A stretch of 64,000 nt of DNA from NCBI GenBank assembly GCA_963925805.1, contig CAWUSE010000008.1, positions 1-64,000 of the forward strand, written 5' to 3'. Within the stretch, counting starts at the first letter, position 1. Each line of letters begins with the position of its first letter. The notes beneath the pieces were generated by a model that saw only the letters and a list, made by a program, of their open reading frames with translations, did no database searches and had not been told where the DNA came from. This document shows positions 18,460 through 26,610 of this stretch, piece by piece. This DNA comes from UBA10347 sp905182135. GTDB lineage: Bacteria > Actinomycetota > Acidimicrobiia > Acidimicrobiales > UBA10347. The translations under genes and the position numbers were made by a program.

Positions 18460-19188
18460 ATGCGTCGATTTGCCCACCTGTTTGCTGTGATCCTTGGGAT
18501 TGTGTTGATCGCTGCCGCGTGCGGAGGCAGCGACGACAACGCTTCGAGTGGGTTAGACAACACCCAAAGCGGCACCGACGCTTCTACCAATGAACGAACG
18601 TCCAGCGCTCCGGACGCCACACCAACCGACGTTCCAATCGTGACCAGCACGCCGCTACCGACCCCCACACCCTTGCCGACATCCACACCCGTGCCCCTCG
18701 ATACGCCCACGCCCTCATCGGTGTTGTTGTCAACGGCGTTTACTAATTCGTCCCAAGTAACCACCGTCGGTATCGACGAAGTCTTCTTCGGTATGACGCC
18801 CGAAGACGCCGCCCTCGCCGCTTCGACCGAGTGGAACGAGTTGCCCTCAGGAAACGGTCAGTGCTACCGGGTTACACCTGCCAACGGCCCTGACCGCCTA
18901 GAGCTGTGGGTCGTCGACGGACACATCGAACGACTCGATATCGAACACCCCGATATCCGCACGCGATCCAAGCTCGGCATCGGAAATACGGTGGCCGAGC
19001 TGCGCAGCCAACTCGGCGACAGGCTCACTGTCGAGACCACCGGCGATGGCGGTCAAGTCGCTACTTTCACGCCTAGCGACAGTGGCGACAACGAGTTCCG
19101 ACTGATCTTCGAACTTGAAAACGACCAGGTTGTGCGGTATCGCAGCGGTCGCTCCAGCATTATCCAACGCGCTTCTGAGACCTGCTGA
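18460..19188 (+). CDS. Secreted lipoprotein with Thr/Pro-rich linker, unknown function
   Basis: 242 residues from ATG 18460 (the frame is open to 18418, but the signal peptide begins MRRFAHLFAV). Lipobox LIAAACGG puts the lipidated Cys at residue 21. A Ser/Thr/Pro spacer (TPLPTPTPLPTSTPVPLDTP) follows, then a globular C-terminal domain of about 140 residues with IDEVFFGMTPEDAALAAST, which resembles the repeated motif of small envelope lipoproteins. Cell-surface location is likely. No enzyme motif is seen. It is divergent from the GH3 lipoprotein. Confidence 0.75.
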   Translation: MRRFAHLFAVILGIVLIAAACGGSDDNASSGLDNTQSGTDASTNERTSSAPDATPTDVPIVTSTPLPTPTPLPTSTPVPLDTPTPSSVLLSTAFTNSSQVTTVGIDEVFFGMTPEDAALAASTEWNELPSGNGQCYRVTPANGPDRLELWVVDGHIERLDIEHPDIRTRSKLGIGNTVAELRSQLGDRLTVETTGDGGQVATFTPSDSGDNEFRLIFELENDQVVRYRSGRSSIIQRASETC

Positions 19189-19237
19189 ACACACGCTTAC
19201 CTCAACCACTCGTCTGGGCCGGTTCAGCTAGTAGGCA

Positions 19238-19765
19238 CTAGGCCCTCCAGGGCAGCACAAGCTCTAGCGAGTAACGCTCATCGACAACGGTGTGCACCAA
19301 ACGGCCCTGTGACGGTCCTGCTGCAAGAGCCCCAAGATCAGGGGCATGGGCATCGCTTCGTAGATGCATCACCACCAGCTCGGTCGGCCGGCCAAGGACC
19401 TCGACTGCTGCATTAGCGAAGTGAGGCGACACAGCGTCGAGCCAACTCGCTACCTCGCCGGAGCTGTACTCGACCGGAAGCATGTCCAAGCGCCGCCACG
19501 TCTTCTTTGGTTTGCCTCCATGGACACGAAGGCCAGATCGGCGTAAAGATCGAACGATGTCACGCGAATCAACCAACTCTGCAATCTCACAGGCTGCAGG
19601 CCAAAGCACGTCGGGCACGTCGTAGTGATCTCGACCGAACGCGACCCATCGCAGGTTCAACGACCGGGCCGCCGCGTGTAGTTCGTCGAGGCCATGATCG
19701 CTGATCATGTGCGCCCACAGCATGCCTCGCCACTCCCACCGCGGCGTGTCGATGAACAGGCTCAT
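19238..19765 (-). CDS. DUF4031 domain protein
   Basis: 175 residues from ATG 19765. The first 90 residues match the DUF4031 pattern: FIDTPRWEWRGMLWAHM at the N-terminus, then VAFGRDHYDVPD and HGGKPKKTWRR. The domain is common in Actinobacteria and has no assigned reaction. The C-terminal 80 residues are less conserved. The frame stays open to 19870, but the domain begins at 19765. It is divergent from the small unknown gene whose start lies only a few tens of bases away. Confidence 0.8.
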   Translation of the reverse strand: MSLFIDTPRWEWRGMLWAHMISDHGLDELHAAARSLNLRWVAFGRDHYDVPDVLWPAACEIAELVDSRDIVRSLRRSGLRVHGGKPKKTWRRLDMLPVEYSSGEVASWLDAVSPHFANAAVEVLGRPTELVVMHLRSDAHAPDLGALAAGPSQGRLVHTVVDERYSLELVLPWRA

Positions 19766-19812
19766 GATGAATGCCCCGGGGTCGCGCCAAACCCGTGGCA
19801 CACTGCATAGCG

Positions 19813-20166
19813 GTGAAGAAGAAGGCCATACGAGTGCAGCTGCCTGGCGGTGACATGTACGCACCCGCATTCGACCAAGCAGCGTCCAAAACAGGGGCCC
19901 GAAGCGGCCTGGCGACCAAGCACGCTACGGCGCTGAAGCAGATGGTCGCCGCTTCCGTCGCCGTGTTGAACAGTGGTGATGCCGCCATGGTCACGCTTGA
20001 GATGGTGCTTCACGACGACTCTATTTCAGCCAAGCTGACCGGTAAGGGTTGCACGTCGCCAACGAAACGGCTCACCAAAGAGCTCCAGACATTGGCCGAT
20101 AAACGATCGTCGGCTTTCGACACAAAGAATTCGGCAGCCGCGCTCACCATCAGCTTCATCGTCTAA
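19813..20166 (+). CDS. Unknown small protein (possible histidine-kinase-like ATPase fold)
   Basis: 117 residues from GTG 19813; an in-frame ATG at 19771 would give 131 residues but lies only five bases from the divergent DUF4031 start. No clear ribosome site marks either. An alternating alpha/beta pattern (a long amphipathic helix followed by a strand with MVTLEMVLHDDSISAKLTG) faintly recalls RsbW-like anti-sigma kinases, but the N-box and G-box motifs are not convincing. The C-terminus ends in a strand (ALTISFIV). It converges on dut. Function unknown. Confidence 0.5.
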   Translation: MKKKAIRVQLPGGDMYAPAFDQAASKTGARSGLATKHATALKQMVAASVAVLNSGDAAMVTLEMVLHDDSISAKLTGKGCTSPTKRLTKELQTLADKRSSAFDTKNSAAALTISFIV

Positions 20167-20237
20167 CAATCGGCACTCATCCATTGTCCAGCCCGCCTTC
20201 AGTTGTTTTCTAACGGCCTGATCAAACGGGCAGATCA

Positions 20238-20678
20238 CTAGGCGGTTCCGGTCGAGCCAAACCCACCCAGGCCACGTTCAGAGTCGACAAGGTCATCAAC
20301 CTCGACGAAGCTGACTTGCTCATAGGCCTGGATGACGAGCTGGGCAATGCGTTCGCCCCGGACGACGTGGAACTCAGTTTCAGGGTCGGTGTTGATTAGC
20401 AGCACCTTGAGTTCGCCGCGATAACCACTGTCGATCAAGCCCGGCGTGTTCAACACGGTGACCCCATGCTTGTACGCCAGACCACTACGGGGCTGAATGA
20501 ATCCGGCGAAACCATCGGGGATCGCGATCGAGATACCGGTTGGAACCAGCGCTCGCCCGCCTCCAGCGGCAATAACTACGTCTTCAGATGCCCGCAGATC
20601 CACACCGGCATCGCCGGGCGTGGCATGGGCGGGAAGCTCGAGATCGATGTCGGCTCGCACAACAGGAATGTTCAGCAC
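20238..20678 (-). CDS. dut: dUTP diphosphatase (dUTPase)
   Basis: A 146-residue trimeric all-beta dUTPase, normal length. The five motifs are visible in order: PGDAGVDLRAS (1), the Asp/Gln region IQPRSGLAYKHG (2-3, RSGLA), NTPGLIDSGYRGEL (uracil-binding hairpin with its Tyr) and the C-terminal P-loop-like RGLGGFGSTG (5). It hydrolyses dUTP to dUMP and pyrophosphate, keeping uracil out of DNA and supplying dTMP synthesis. It lies alone, divergent from orn across a 250-base gap. Confidence 0.97.
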   Translation of the reverse strand: MLNIPVVRADIDLELPAHATPGDAGVDLRASEDVVIAAGGGRALVPTGISIAIPDGFAGFIQPRSGLAYKHGVTVLNTPGLIDSGYRGELKVLLINTDPETEFHVVRGERIAQLVIQAYEQVSFVEVDDLVDSERGLGGFGSTGTA

Positions 20679-20928
20679 ACACGCAGACTACTGAGGTCGA
20701 TGACGCCACGGCGATATTGGCATACCCAGATAGGTGACCGTCCATCACGCATTAGAGGCCTCGCCAAGAAGCACACTAATCCGCCAGGAAAAATCCGGCT
20801 CCCGCCGACCATCGGCACCAGTCGCTCATTGCAGATGTGTAGCGCCTGGAGGGCAGCCCGTCCCGCAGCCGAGCCAGATGGGCCCCTGCATTTCTGTAAG
20901 CCTGCACTGCTCCGATACGGTTGTTGCG

Positions 20929-21483
<555 letters not shown>

Positions 21484-21652
21484 TGGCACCTCTCGCCCTC
21501 GTTGACACCACCCTGACGACCATAAACCCCGCTAGCTGCATTCTCGAATTGGCTATTCCGAGCCAAGTAGTGGCTAATTCTTTCACCTTGTCAGCACATC
21601 CCATCGCTCGCCATACTCGCCCGGCAATGGCGAAACGCACCACGAGGAACCA

Positions 21653-22735
21653 ATGAGTCAGTCCAGCACCGACACCCGACCGGAGCGCTCTGAGAAGCGC
21701 CCAGCGACCAACGAGATCACAGAACTTGCACCCGGCGTTCTTCGCAGCCAACTCCCGGTCCAGCTACCAGGCCTTGGCCATGTCAACTGCTACATACTCC
21801 AAGACGGCGATGGCATCGCACTCGTGGACCCCGGCCTTCCTGGTGAGAAGGCATGGCAGGCGCTGGTCGACAGGCTCAAACGCGCCGATTACAGCGTGGG
21901 TGACGTCCATACAGTCATCGTGACCCACTCGCACTACGACCACTACGGGGGTGCCGAGCGGCTACGTGAAGAGGCGGGCGCCCGCATTGTTGGTCACAAG
22001 GACCTATTCAACCGCTTGGCCCCTCCTGATATCGACGACGACGCGGAGTTCATCGACGTTGACGGCGAGGTCAAACGGGGCCGAGGCGAAACTGGCTTTG
22101 GCCGCGTTACCCCATGGGGTACCTGGTCGGAACCACCGGAAGAAGTCGTCGACCATTGGCAAGAGCTCGGAATCGGTATGGGCACCGACTTTCCGCAGGC
22201 GCCTCGTCCAGACATCCCTCTTGGTGACACGCAGCAGATCATGCTGGCAGGTCGTCCGTGGGTGGCTATACATACACCTGGCCACACGGCCGACCACCTG
22301 TGCCTCTACGACGCCGAGCATGGTTTGATGCTGACCGGTGATCATGTGCTGCCCACGATCACACCACATATCAGTGGCTTCGCTGATGGCGAAGCACCAC
22401 TGGAGAAATTCATGGACTCGCTGCAACGCATGCACGACTTCAGCGACGTCACTTTGGCGATGCCTGCTCATGGCGATCCCTTTACCGATCTCACCGGGCG
22501 AGCCGATCACATCTGCGGCCATCACCTCGAACGCCTCGACGATTTCCGCGAAGCTGCGGCTGAGCTCGGAACTGCCAGCGTAAACGCGTACATGAAGCGT
22601 GCATTCAAGGAACGTTCCTGGGGCGGCATGGCCGAATCTGAGACGTACGCCCATCTGGATCACTTGCGTGACCACGGTGAACTCGCCGCCGACTGGGTCG
22701 ACGGCCTCCTTCATTTCAGCGCACCAAACAAGTAA
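21653..22735 (+). CDS. MBL-fold metallo-hydrolase
   Basis: A 360-residue metallo-beta-lactamase fold protein. The dinuclear metal motif is THSHYDHYGG with H92, H94, D96 and H97. Later ligands appear in HTPGHTADHLCLYD and in LTGDHVLP. The C-terminal third (HHLERLDDFREAA and following) is the helical cap often found in thioesterase/hydroxyacylglutathione hydrolase-like or LACTB2-like members. Start ATG 21653 follows GAGGAACC. It would be a cytosolic hydrolase of a thioester or ester; the substrate is unknown. It is the last coding gene before the whiB7 leader. Confidence 0.9.
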   Translation: MSQSSTDTRPERSEKRPATNEITELAPGVLRSQLPVQLPGLGHVNCYILQDGDGIALVDPGLPGEKAWQALVDRLKRADYSVGDVHTVIVTHSHYDHYGGAERLREEAGARIVGHKDLFNRLAPPDIDDDAEFIDVDGEVKRGRGETGFGRVTPWGTWSEPPEEVVDHWQELGIGMGTDFPQAPRPDIPLGDTQQIMLAGRPWVAIHTPGHTADHLCLYDAEHGLMLTGDHVLPTITPHISGFADGEAPLEKFMDSLQRMHDFSDVTLAMPAHGDPFTDLTGRADHICGHHLERLDDFREAAAELGTASVNAYMKRAFKERSWGGMAESETYAHLDHLRDHGELAADWVDGLLHFSAPNK

Positions 22736-22755
22736 TTCTTCCGTCATAAACCTCG

Positions 22756-22776
22756 AACCGGTGCCTGGCACTGGTT
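22756..22776 (+). repeat. REP-like palindromic repeat, copy B, inside a longer hairpin
   Basis: Matches the element at 1198-1218 (opposite strand) at 20 of 21 positions. Here it is embedded in a longer inverted repeat, 22751-22781, whose arms pair over about 15 positions. The hairpin is followed by a short tandem of GTTCGAG (22774 onward). There is no U-tract, so it is a poor terminator, although it lies just after the MBL gene. Confidence 0.55.
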
Positions 22777-22876
22777 CGAGGTTCGAGGTTCGACTCCGCG
22801 TATCCGTTACCGCCATGCCGATCGCCGTGTTTTACGCGCCGTTCCGCTAGTCGCTGAGTCGTGTGGCAGAACGATG

Positions 22877-22909
22877 ACAAATGAATTATCTGTGTTTAAT
22901 CATTTGACA
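22877..22909 (+). promoter_or_regulatory. Putative whiB7 promoter: AT-rich box next to consensus -35
   Basis: TTGACA at 22904-22909 is a perfect -35 hexamer. The 27 bases before it are strikingly AT-rich for this DNA. In mycobacteria, WhiB7 acts at promoters with an AT-rich element just upstream of the -35, contacted by its AT-hook, and it autoregulates; the same arrangement is seen here ahead of a whiB7-like gene. A -10 hexamer at 17-18 bases spacing is not convincing (TTCTCT), so the transcription start is not fixed. Confidence 0.5.
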
Positions 22910-22962
22910 GACTGCCTGGAACCCGGTTCTCTCGTACTCGCCCCCGACCAACAAGCCCTCAC

Positions 22963-23067
22963 ATGATGCAGCAATTTGTTCCTTCACCGGGCGAGCCGAT
23001 GACTCGGTTACGCGCTTCGTTGACGCTGTATCAGCTCTGTTCGGGAATCTCTCCAAGGGTTTCATGA
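22963..23067 (+). CDS. Upstream ORF 1 in the whiB7-like leader
   Basis: A 34-codon ORF starting with ATGATG and ending in TGA at 23065-23067; residues begin MMQQFVPSPGEPM. No clear ribosome site. Its stop overlaps the ATG of upstream ORF 2 by 4 bases, so the two could be translationally coupled. The peptide matches no family. Its role, if any, would be in leader translation rather than as a protein. Confidence 0.35.
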   Translation: MMQQFVPSPGEPMTRLRASLTLYQLCSGISPRVS

Positions 23068-23177
23068 CTACTGGCACCACCACCTTTGCGTGGAACGTCA
23101 CGCGACCAGTGCACGCACCCGCCGTTTGTGCCCACGCCAAGCGCTATGAACAGCGGCTTCAGAAGATGCCCACCTGA
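23064..23177 (+). CDS. Upstream ORF 2 (leader peptide) before the whiB7-like terminator
   Basis: A 37-codon ORF, MTTGTTTFAWNVT...QRLQKMPT, with AAGGG at 23055-23059 as a plausible ribosome site. It stops 27 bases before the terminator hairpin, the spacing expected for translation-coupled attenuation. The ORF is Thr/Ala-rich at the start and basic at the end. The frame is open further upstream without a start codon. A leader peptide is inferred from position, not homology. Confidence 0.5.
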   Translation: MTTGTTTFAWNVTRPVHAPAVCAHAKRYEQRLQKMPT

Positions 23178-23209
23178 AAACGTGAAGCAATCGAAACTCT
23201 TGTAGCCGC
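23153..23209 (+). promoter_or_regulatory. Candidate antiterminator pairing in the whiB7-like leader
   Basis: GCGGCT at 23153-23158, inside upstream ORF 2, is complementary to AGCCGC at 23204-23209, the 5' arm of the terminator. Flanking bases add partial pairing (23160-23165 with 23197-23202). The two structures are mutually exclusive. A ribosome finishing upstream ORF 2 would cover the first strand and favour termination, while a ribosome stalled earlier would free it. This is inferred from base complementarity only. Confidence 0.35.
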
Positions 23210-23240
23210 CGGACTCAGTCCGGCGGCTTTCTTCATTTTC
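23204..23240 (+). terminator. Strong intrinsic terminator upstream of whiB7-like gene
   Basis: A perfect 12-base-pair GC-rich stem (23204-23215 with 23217-23228) followed by TTTCTTCATTTT, a U-rich tail on the plus strand. It lies after upstream ORF 2 and 75 bases before the whiB7-like start, so it would stop leader transcripts unless antitermination occurs. Confidence 0.85.
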
Positions 23241-23314
23241 CACACTCCCAACAGTTGCTCACTGAACCAGAATCAAGAGACACACGTCACGTTTAGGACG
23301 ACTCCAAAAACCAG

Positions 23315-23641
23315 ATGACTGGCCAAGCAGCCTGGCGAAGCAACGCTCGTTGCGCGAGCATTACTGGCTCGTTGGCGACAACCTTCTTCAGCGAAGAACT
23401 AGAGGACATGGCGGTAGCGAAGCGCATCTGCGCTGAGCGCCCGGTGATGGCCGACTGCCTCGAGGGCGCTCTGGATCGCTACGAGCCATACGGCGTCTGG
23501 GGTGGACAGCTATTCCTGAACGGCAAGGTTCTCACGAAGAAGCGCCGTCGAGGACGCCCGCCCAAGGCTGTTCGCCCCGAGGAGGACTTCCCCCTCGTTC
23601 CGATTCCCGAGCGACTATTGCCCTTGCTCCGCATCGCATAA
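23315..23641 (+). CDS. whiB7: WhiB7-like transcription factor, one Fe-S cysteine replaced by Arg
   Basis: 108 residues. The C-terminal half is clearly WhiB7: EPYGVWGGQLF (turn that binds the sigma factor region) followed by KKRRRGRPPK, an RGRP AT-hook. The Wbl cluster usually has four Cys (C, then C-x-x-C, then C). Here C13, C39 and C48 are present, but the second residue of C-x-x-C is R42 (CGC at 23438-23440), one transition from TGC. Family members bind sigma-A with a [4Fe-4S] cluster and activate intrinsic antibiotic resistance genes. With three ligands the cluster may be labile or absent. A 24-residue tail after the AT-hook is longer than in mycobacterial WhiB7. Preceded by an attenuation-type leader. 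Confidence 0.88.
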   Translation: MTGQAAWRSNARCASITGSLATTFFSEELEDMAVAKRICAERPVMADCLEGALDRYEPYGVWGGQLFLNGKVLTKKRRRGRPPKAVRPEEDFPLVPIPERLLPLLRIA

Positions 23642-23738
23642 TTCATCTTGGTTCGCAGCAACCTTCAAGTGTTCGCCTGAACTTGTTTCAAGTGCTCTGG
23701 CCCGGTCTGTGTCCCTCAGCGGTAGAGAACCGAGTCCA

Positions 23739-23763
23739 GACAACCCGCCAGCGGCCAGTTGTC
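23739..23763. terminator. Possible bidirectional hairpin between whiB7-like gene and ccdA
   Basis: An imperfect inverted repeat with GACAAC and GTTGTC ends and an inner 3-base stem, located between the convergent whiB7-like gene and ccdA. No U-tract follows on either strand. The 10-base word GACAACCCGC recurs at 23772-23781. A weak terminator or a chance repeat. Confidence 0.3.
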
Positions 23764-23791
23764 GGATGCAGGACAACCCGCTAGGTGTGGG

Positions 23792-24925
23792 TTAGGCGTT
23801 CGCCTGCTGATCGGCAAGACCGTCGGACGCTTCGCCTTCGTTGCCTCGGAAGAATCGAAAGTAGATCGAGATTCCGATGATGCCAAGAATCAAAGGCTCG
23901 CCCAGCACCGCCCACCGAAGTGGGTCGCTGAACCAATTACCAATGCGGACAGGGAAACCGATAGCCGTGCGAATGACCGGCAAAATGAACAGGTTGGCTC
24001 GTTCGCCGTTCCAGCTCTGCACCAGAGCGAGCAGCACCCATGCCAGGCCAAGCCCGCCAAGTGCGCCGTAGCGGGTTGCCCTGTCCATCGCTGCCCATAG
24101 GCCACGAATCAGCGCAGCGCCAACCATCAGCAGCAGACCAGAACCCAAACGAGTAGCGCCGGTCTGGTCGATCCAGATGTTGACTTCGGTCTGGATGTTT
24201 TCGAAGAACTTCACCAGTGAGTTCTGCTGGATATTGCCGCGCAGGATTTGGATTTCCCACCAACCGTAAACAATCAAGTACGCACCCGACAGAGTGAGAA
24301 GTACCCCACTGATGCGGTTTACCCATGGGAGGACCTTGCGCATATTGGCGGCGATCGATGTCTTGGCCAACGCCAGCGCAACGGTGAGCGTCATGATGAC
24401 CGCACCCATGCCCAGTCCATAGGCCACGAAGACAGAAACGCCGTCGATAAATCCGCCCGAGGCGAACACGTTGGAGACACCAGCGATGAAGAGCCCGACT
24501 GTGCACCCAAGTGACACAACGGCGTAACTCACCCCGAAGAAGAACATCGATACAACCTCGGCCGAGTCACCGCCCTTTTGGAGCCGTGGCGTCGACAGAT
24601 TGAGCTCAAAGCCCCGCAACATGGCAATGCCAAACGGGATCAGCAAAAAGCCGAGCCCGAAGGTGACGTAGGGCGTGTAGTCCAGAATGGATCCCTGGCT
24701 CAGCAGGCTCGATGTCAAGATACCAAACGCACCGAACACGGCGACGAAACCAGCGGTCAGCGCCAGGCCGACCTTGAGGGCCCGCATAATATTGCGGGCC
24801 GTTGAAGAGTCGGTGTCCTTCCCTAGAAAAAAGGAAACGTAGACCGGCAGCATTGCGAAGCCACAAGGGTTGAAAGCAGCGACAAGTCCCAGGGTAAAGG
24901 GGAACGCTAGATCAGCACTAAACAT
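23792..24925 (-). CDS. ccdA: Cytochrome c biogenesis/thiol-disulfide transporter CcdA-type protein
   Basis: A 377-residue integral membrane protein. The N-terminal half has the CcdA/DsbD-beta core of about six helices: the first redox Cys is C21 in AAFNPCGFAMLPVY, the second is in VSLGCTVGLFIAG. An extra C-terminal membrane section (about residues 240-360) is longer than classical CcdA (about 200-240). It passes electrons from cytosolic thioredoxin to extracytoplasmic thiol proteins. The tlpA-like lipoprotein gene upstream ends 3 bases before its start, so the two form an operon and a redox pair. Confidence 0.9.
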   Translation of the reverse strand: MFSADLAFPFTLGLVAAFNPCGFAMLPVYVSFFLGKDTDSSTARNIMRALKVGLALTAGFVAVFGAFGILTSSLLSQGSILDYTPYVTFGLGFLLIPFGIAMLRGFELNLSTPRLQKGGDSAEVVSMFFFGVSYAVVSLGCTVGLFIAGVSNVFASGGFIDGVSVFVAYGLGMGAVIMTLTVALALAKTSIAANMRKVLPWVNRISGVLLTLSGAYLIVYGWWEIQILRGNIQQNSLVKFFENIQTEVNIWIDQTGATRLGSGLLLMVGAALIRGLWAAMDRATRYGALGGLGLAWVLLALVQSWNGERANLFILPVIRTAIGFPVRIGNWFSDPLRWAVLGEPLILGIIGISIYFRFFRGNEGEASDGLADQQANA

Positions 24926-24928
24926 CGG

Positions 24929-25603
24929 TTACTCCGAAAGGATGTGTTTGTTGATCAGACGAGTGAGCTCGTCTCCGGTGAGGACTCCTGACCAGGTGAA
25001 GGCCACCTGGCCTTGGGTGTTCAATAACACCGTGGTGGGCATGACAAAGCCACCAAATTCCCGGAACACCATCGAGGTGGTGTCATCGGCAAGCGGATAC
25101 GTAACCCCCGTCTGAGCGGCCAAAGCAACGGCTGACTCACGACCGACGTCGGCGGTATTCATACCGACAAAGTCGACACGATCCGCAAAGGCACGATGCA
25201 CCGCTTCGAATTCGGGCATCTCGGCCACACAGGGGGCACAGTTGCTGGCCCAGAAGTTCACCACAGTAGGACGGCCAGCGAACTCCGCTGTCGAGGCCTG
25301 CGTGCCATCGAAGTACCTGAACGCCACAATCGGTGTCAGCGGCGCCCCTTCAAGCAGCAGAGGAAGACCGGCTGAGGGTCCGGCTGAACCACCTTCAAGC
25401 ACGTCTGGTGGCTTGACCAACACCCCACCGGCGTTTGTTTCGACGGGATCGACCCCAGCAGCAGCCGCTGCGAAATCGTCATCGCTGGCGCCACAAGCGA
25501 CAGCGAACAGGCTAAGAACTATGGCCCCGACAAGCATGCGGAGGGAAAGTCGCTTGGTTAAAGGAGAAGTTCTTTCGCTTCCAGCATGGGGGGGCATTTG
25601 CAT
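24929..25603 (-). CDS. TlpA/ResA-like thioredoxin-fold lipoprotein
   Basis: 224 residues (ATG 25603; ATG 25597 has better spacing from AGAGG). The lipobox SLFAVACGAS places the lipidated Cys at about residue 37. The thioredoxin domain carries NFWASNCAPCVAEMPEF with C122 and C125 (CxxC) and the cis-Pro region FVMPTTVLL near residue 195. It would reduce disulfides, such as apocytochrome c, outside the membrane, drawing electrons from the CcdA-type protein encoded 3 bases downstream. A heme c-carrying ctaC in this window is a possible client, which is inferred. Confidence 0.92.
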   Translation of the reverse strand: MQMPPHAGSERTSPLTKRLSLRMLVGAIVLSLFAVACGASDDDFAAAAAGVDPVETNAGGVLVKPPDVLEGGSAGPSAGLPLLLEGAPLTPIVAFRYFDGTQASTAEFAGRPTVVNFWASNCAPCVAEMPEFEAVHRAFADRVDFVGMNTADVGRESAVALAAQTGVTYPLADDTTSMVFREFGGFVMPTTVLLNTQGQVAFTWSGVLTGDELTRLINKHILSE

Positions 25604-25956
25604 ATCCTCTCATTCCAGCATGGGAGACACCAGTCTCGCAGCACAGTTAGGCCATGACATGGTCGAAACCCTTTAACAGCCCGACCGTATTCCCAAGAAA
25701 TATGACGATCCGTAAAATAGGTCGCCACACAGTCGTTCCATTGCGCTCAGTGCAGCCTGCAATCGCACCGTTCTGTCGAGCGCCGGACGTGCGGATCATC
25801 ACACGAGAGACCTCTTGTCGCATTTACTGTTTCATGTTGCGCAACGTTGGATGTAGACCGAATGGACATGTACCAAATCAGCCCGTAGTCAACCCAGGTA
25901 TCTTGCGCTCGGATCGAGAGTTTCTCTCTGAACTATAGATAGATCTAGCTCGCTGA
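25604..25956. other. Intergenic region upstream of tlpA-like gene
   Basis: About 350 bases, somewhat AT-richer than the neighbours. TTCCAGCATGGG occurs twice, at 25579-25590 (inside the tlpA 5' end) and 25613-25624, 34 bases apart, which could be a regulator site pair flanking the start. No coding remnant or RNA was recognised. Confidence 0.3.
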
Positions 25957-26610
25957 CTACAGCGAGTCGGTACCCGACGCCGGTTCGTTATCGACCCAGG
26001 CAATAGCTGCTTCAGCTAAGCCATCGATCAATGCCTGAACCTGCGGCGCTCGGCCGTGGGAGCCCAAGTCACTCCAATGGCGGCCCTTGCGGTTCCATCG
26101 CACCGTCGCCGGCAGCTCGATCTGAACACCTTGAAACCGCGGAAGATTGACGGGATTAGACGGGTGCATCCCTGCCAGCTCTCGCGGTAGTTCGACGAGA
26201 TTGTCGATGATGTGGTAATCAGGCAGCCGGCGGCGTAGATGGCGCCCAACGTGTTCCGCGAGTTCTCGGTTACGGCCACCCAGCAGCAACGCGTGCCACA
26301 GCCGTTTACGGCCGTAGCCATGAATCGTGACTACCACATCAACATGTGAGAGGAACTCGGCCAGTTTCAGCGACTCGGTCGGTGCCACTATGTTCGACGG
26401 AAGATGTACCACGGAGTCTTCGTCGCTCTGTAGCACCCCGTAGTACGAGCAGTCCGACGCTTTGGCGGCTGAACTCGCTATCACATCAGTAACTTTTTCG
26501 AGCTGGCCCCCGTGATAAGCCATGAATCCGAGCCGCGCCGAACGAAGCTCAGAAACTTCAGAGACATCAACACGAGCCAATAGTTCACCAAAGCCAGGTT
26601 TGACGCTCAC
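25957..26610 (-). CDS. Poly-gamma-glutamate hydrolase family protein (PghP/YjqB-like)
   Basis: 217 residues with the zinc-peptidase-like PghP/YjqB pattern: FMAYHGGQLEKVTDVIA (metal His33 and Glu), a central Ser/Tyr-rich strand (CSYYGVLQ), VVHLPSNIV, and VVVTIHGYGRKR where the family has a conserved IHG. Members were described from Bacillus phage and cleave gamma-polyglutamate, but actinobacterial homologues are uncharacterised. No signal peptide, so cytosolic unless secreted another way. Start GTG 26610 overlaps the terminal TGA of the E2-like pseudogene by 4 bases (GTGA), a relic of an operon. Confidence 0.8.
   Translation of the reverse strand: MSVKPGFGELLARVDVSEVSELRSARLGFMAYHGGQLEKVTDVIASSAAKASDCSYYGVLQSDEDSVVHLPSNIVAPTESLKLAEFLSHVDVVVTIHGYGRKRLWHALLLGGRNRELAEHVGRHLRRRLPDYHIIDNLVELPRELAGMHPSNPVNLPRFQGVQIELPATVRWNRKGRHWSDLGSHGRAPQVQALIDGLAEAAIAWVDNEPASGTDSL

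Noticed and set aside
22779..22800. tRNA T-arm-like sequence (GGTTCGACTCC)
   Set aside because: No acceptor stem, D-arm or anticodon arm could be built around it; it is part of a GTTCGAG tandem.
22874..22966. ORF MTNELSVFNHLT... (30 codons) as a leader peptide of the whiB7-like gene
   Set aside because: The consensus -35 hexamer lies inside it, so it would be upstream of the expected transcription start.
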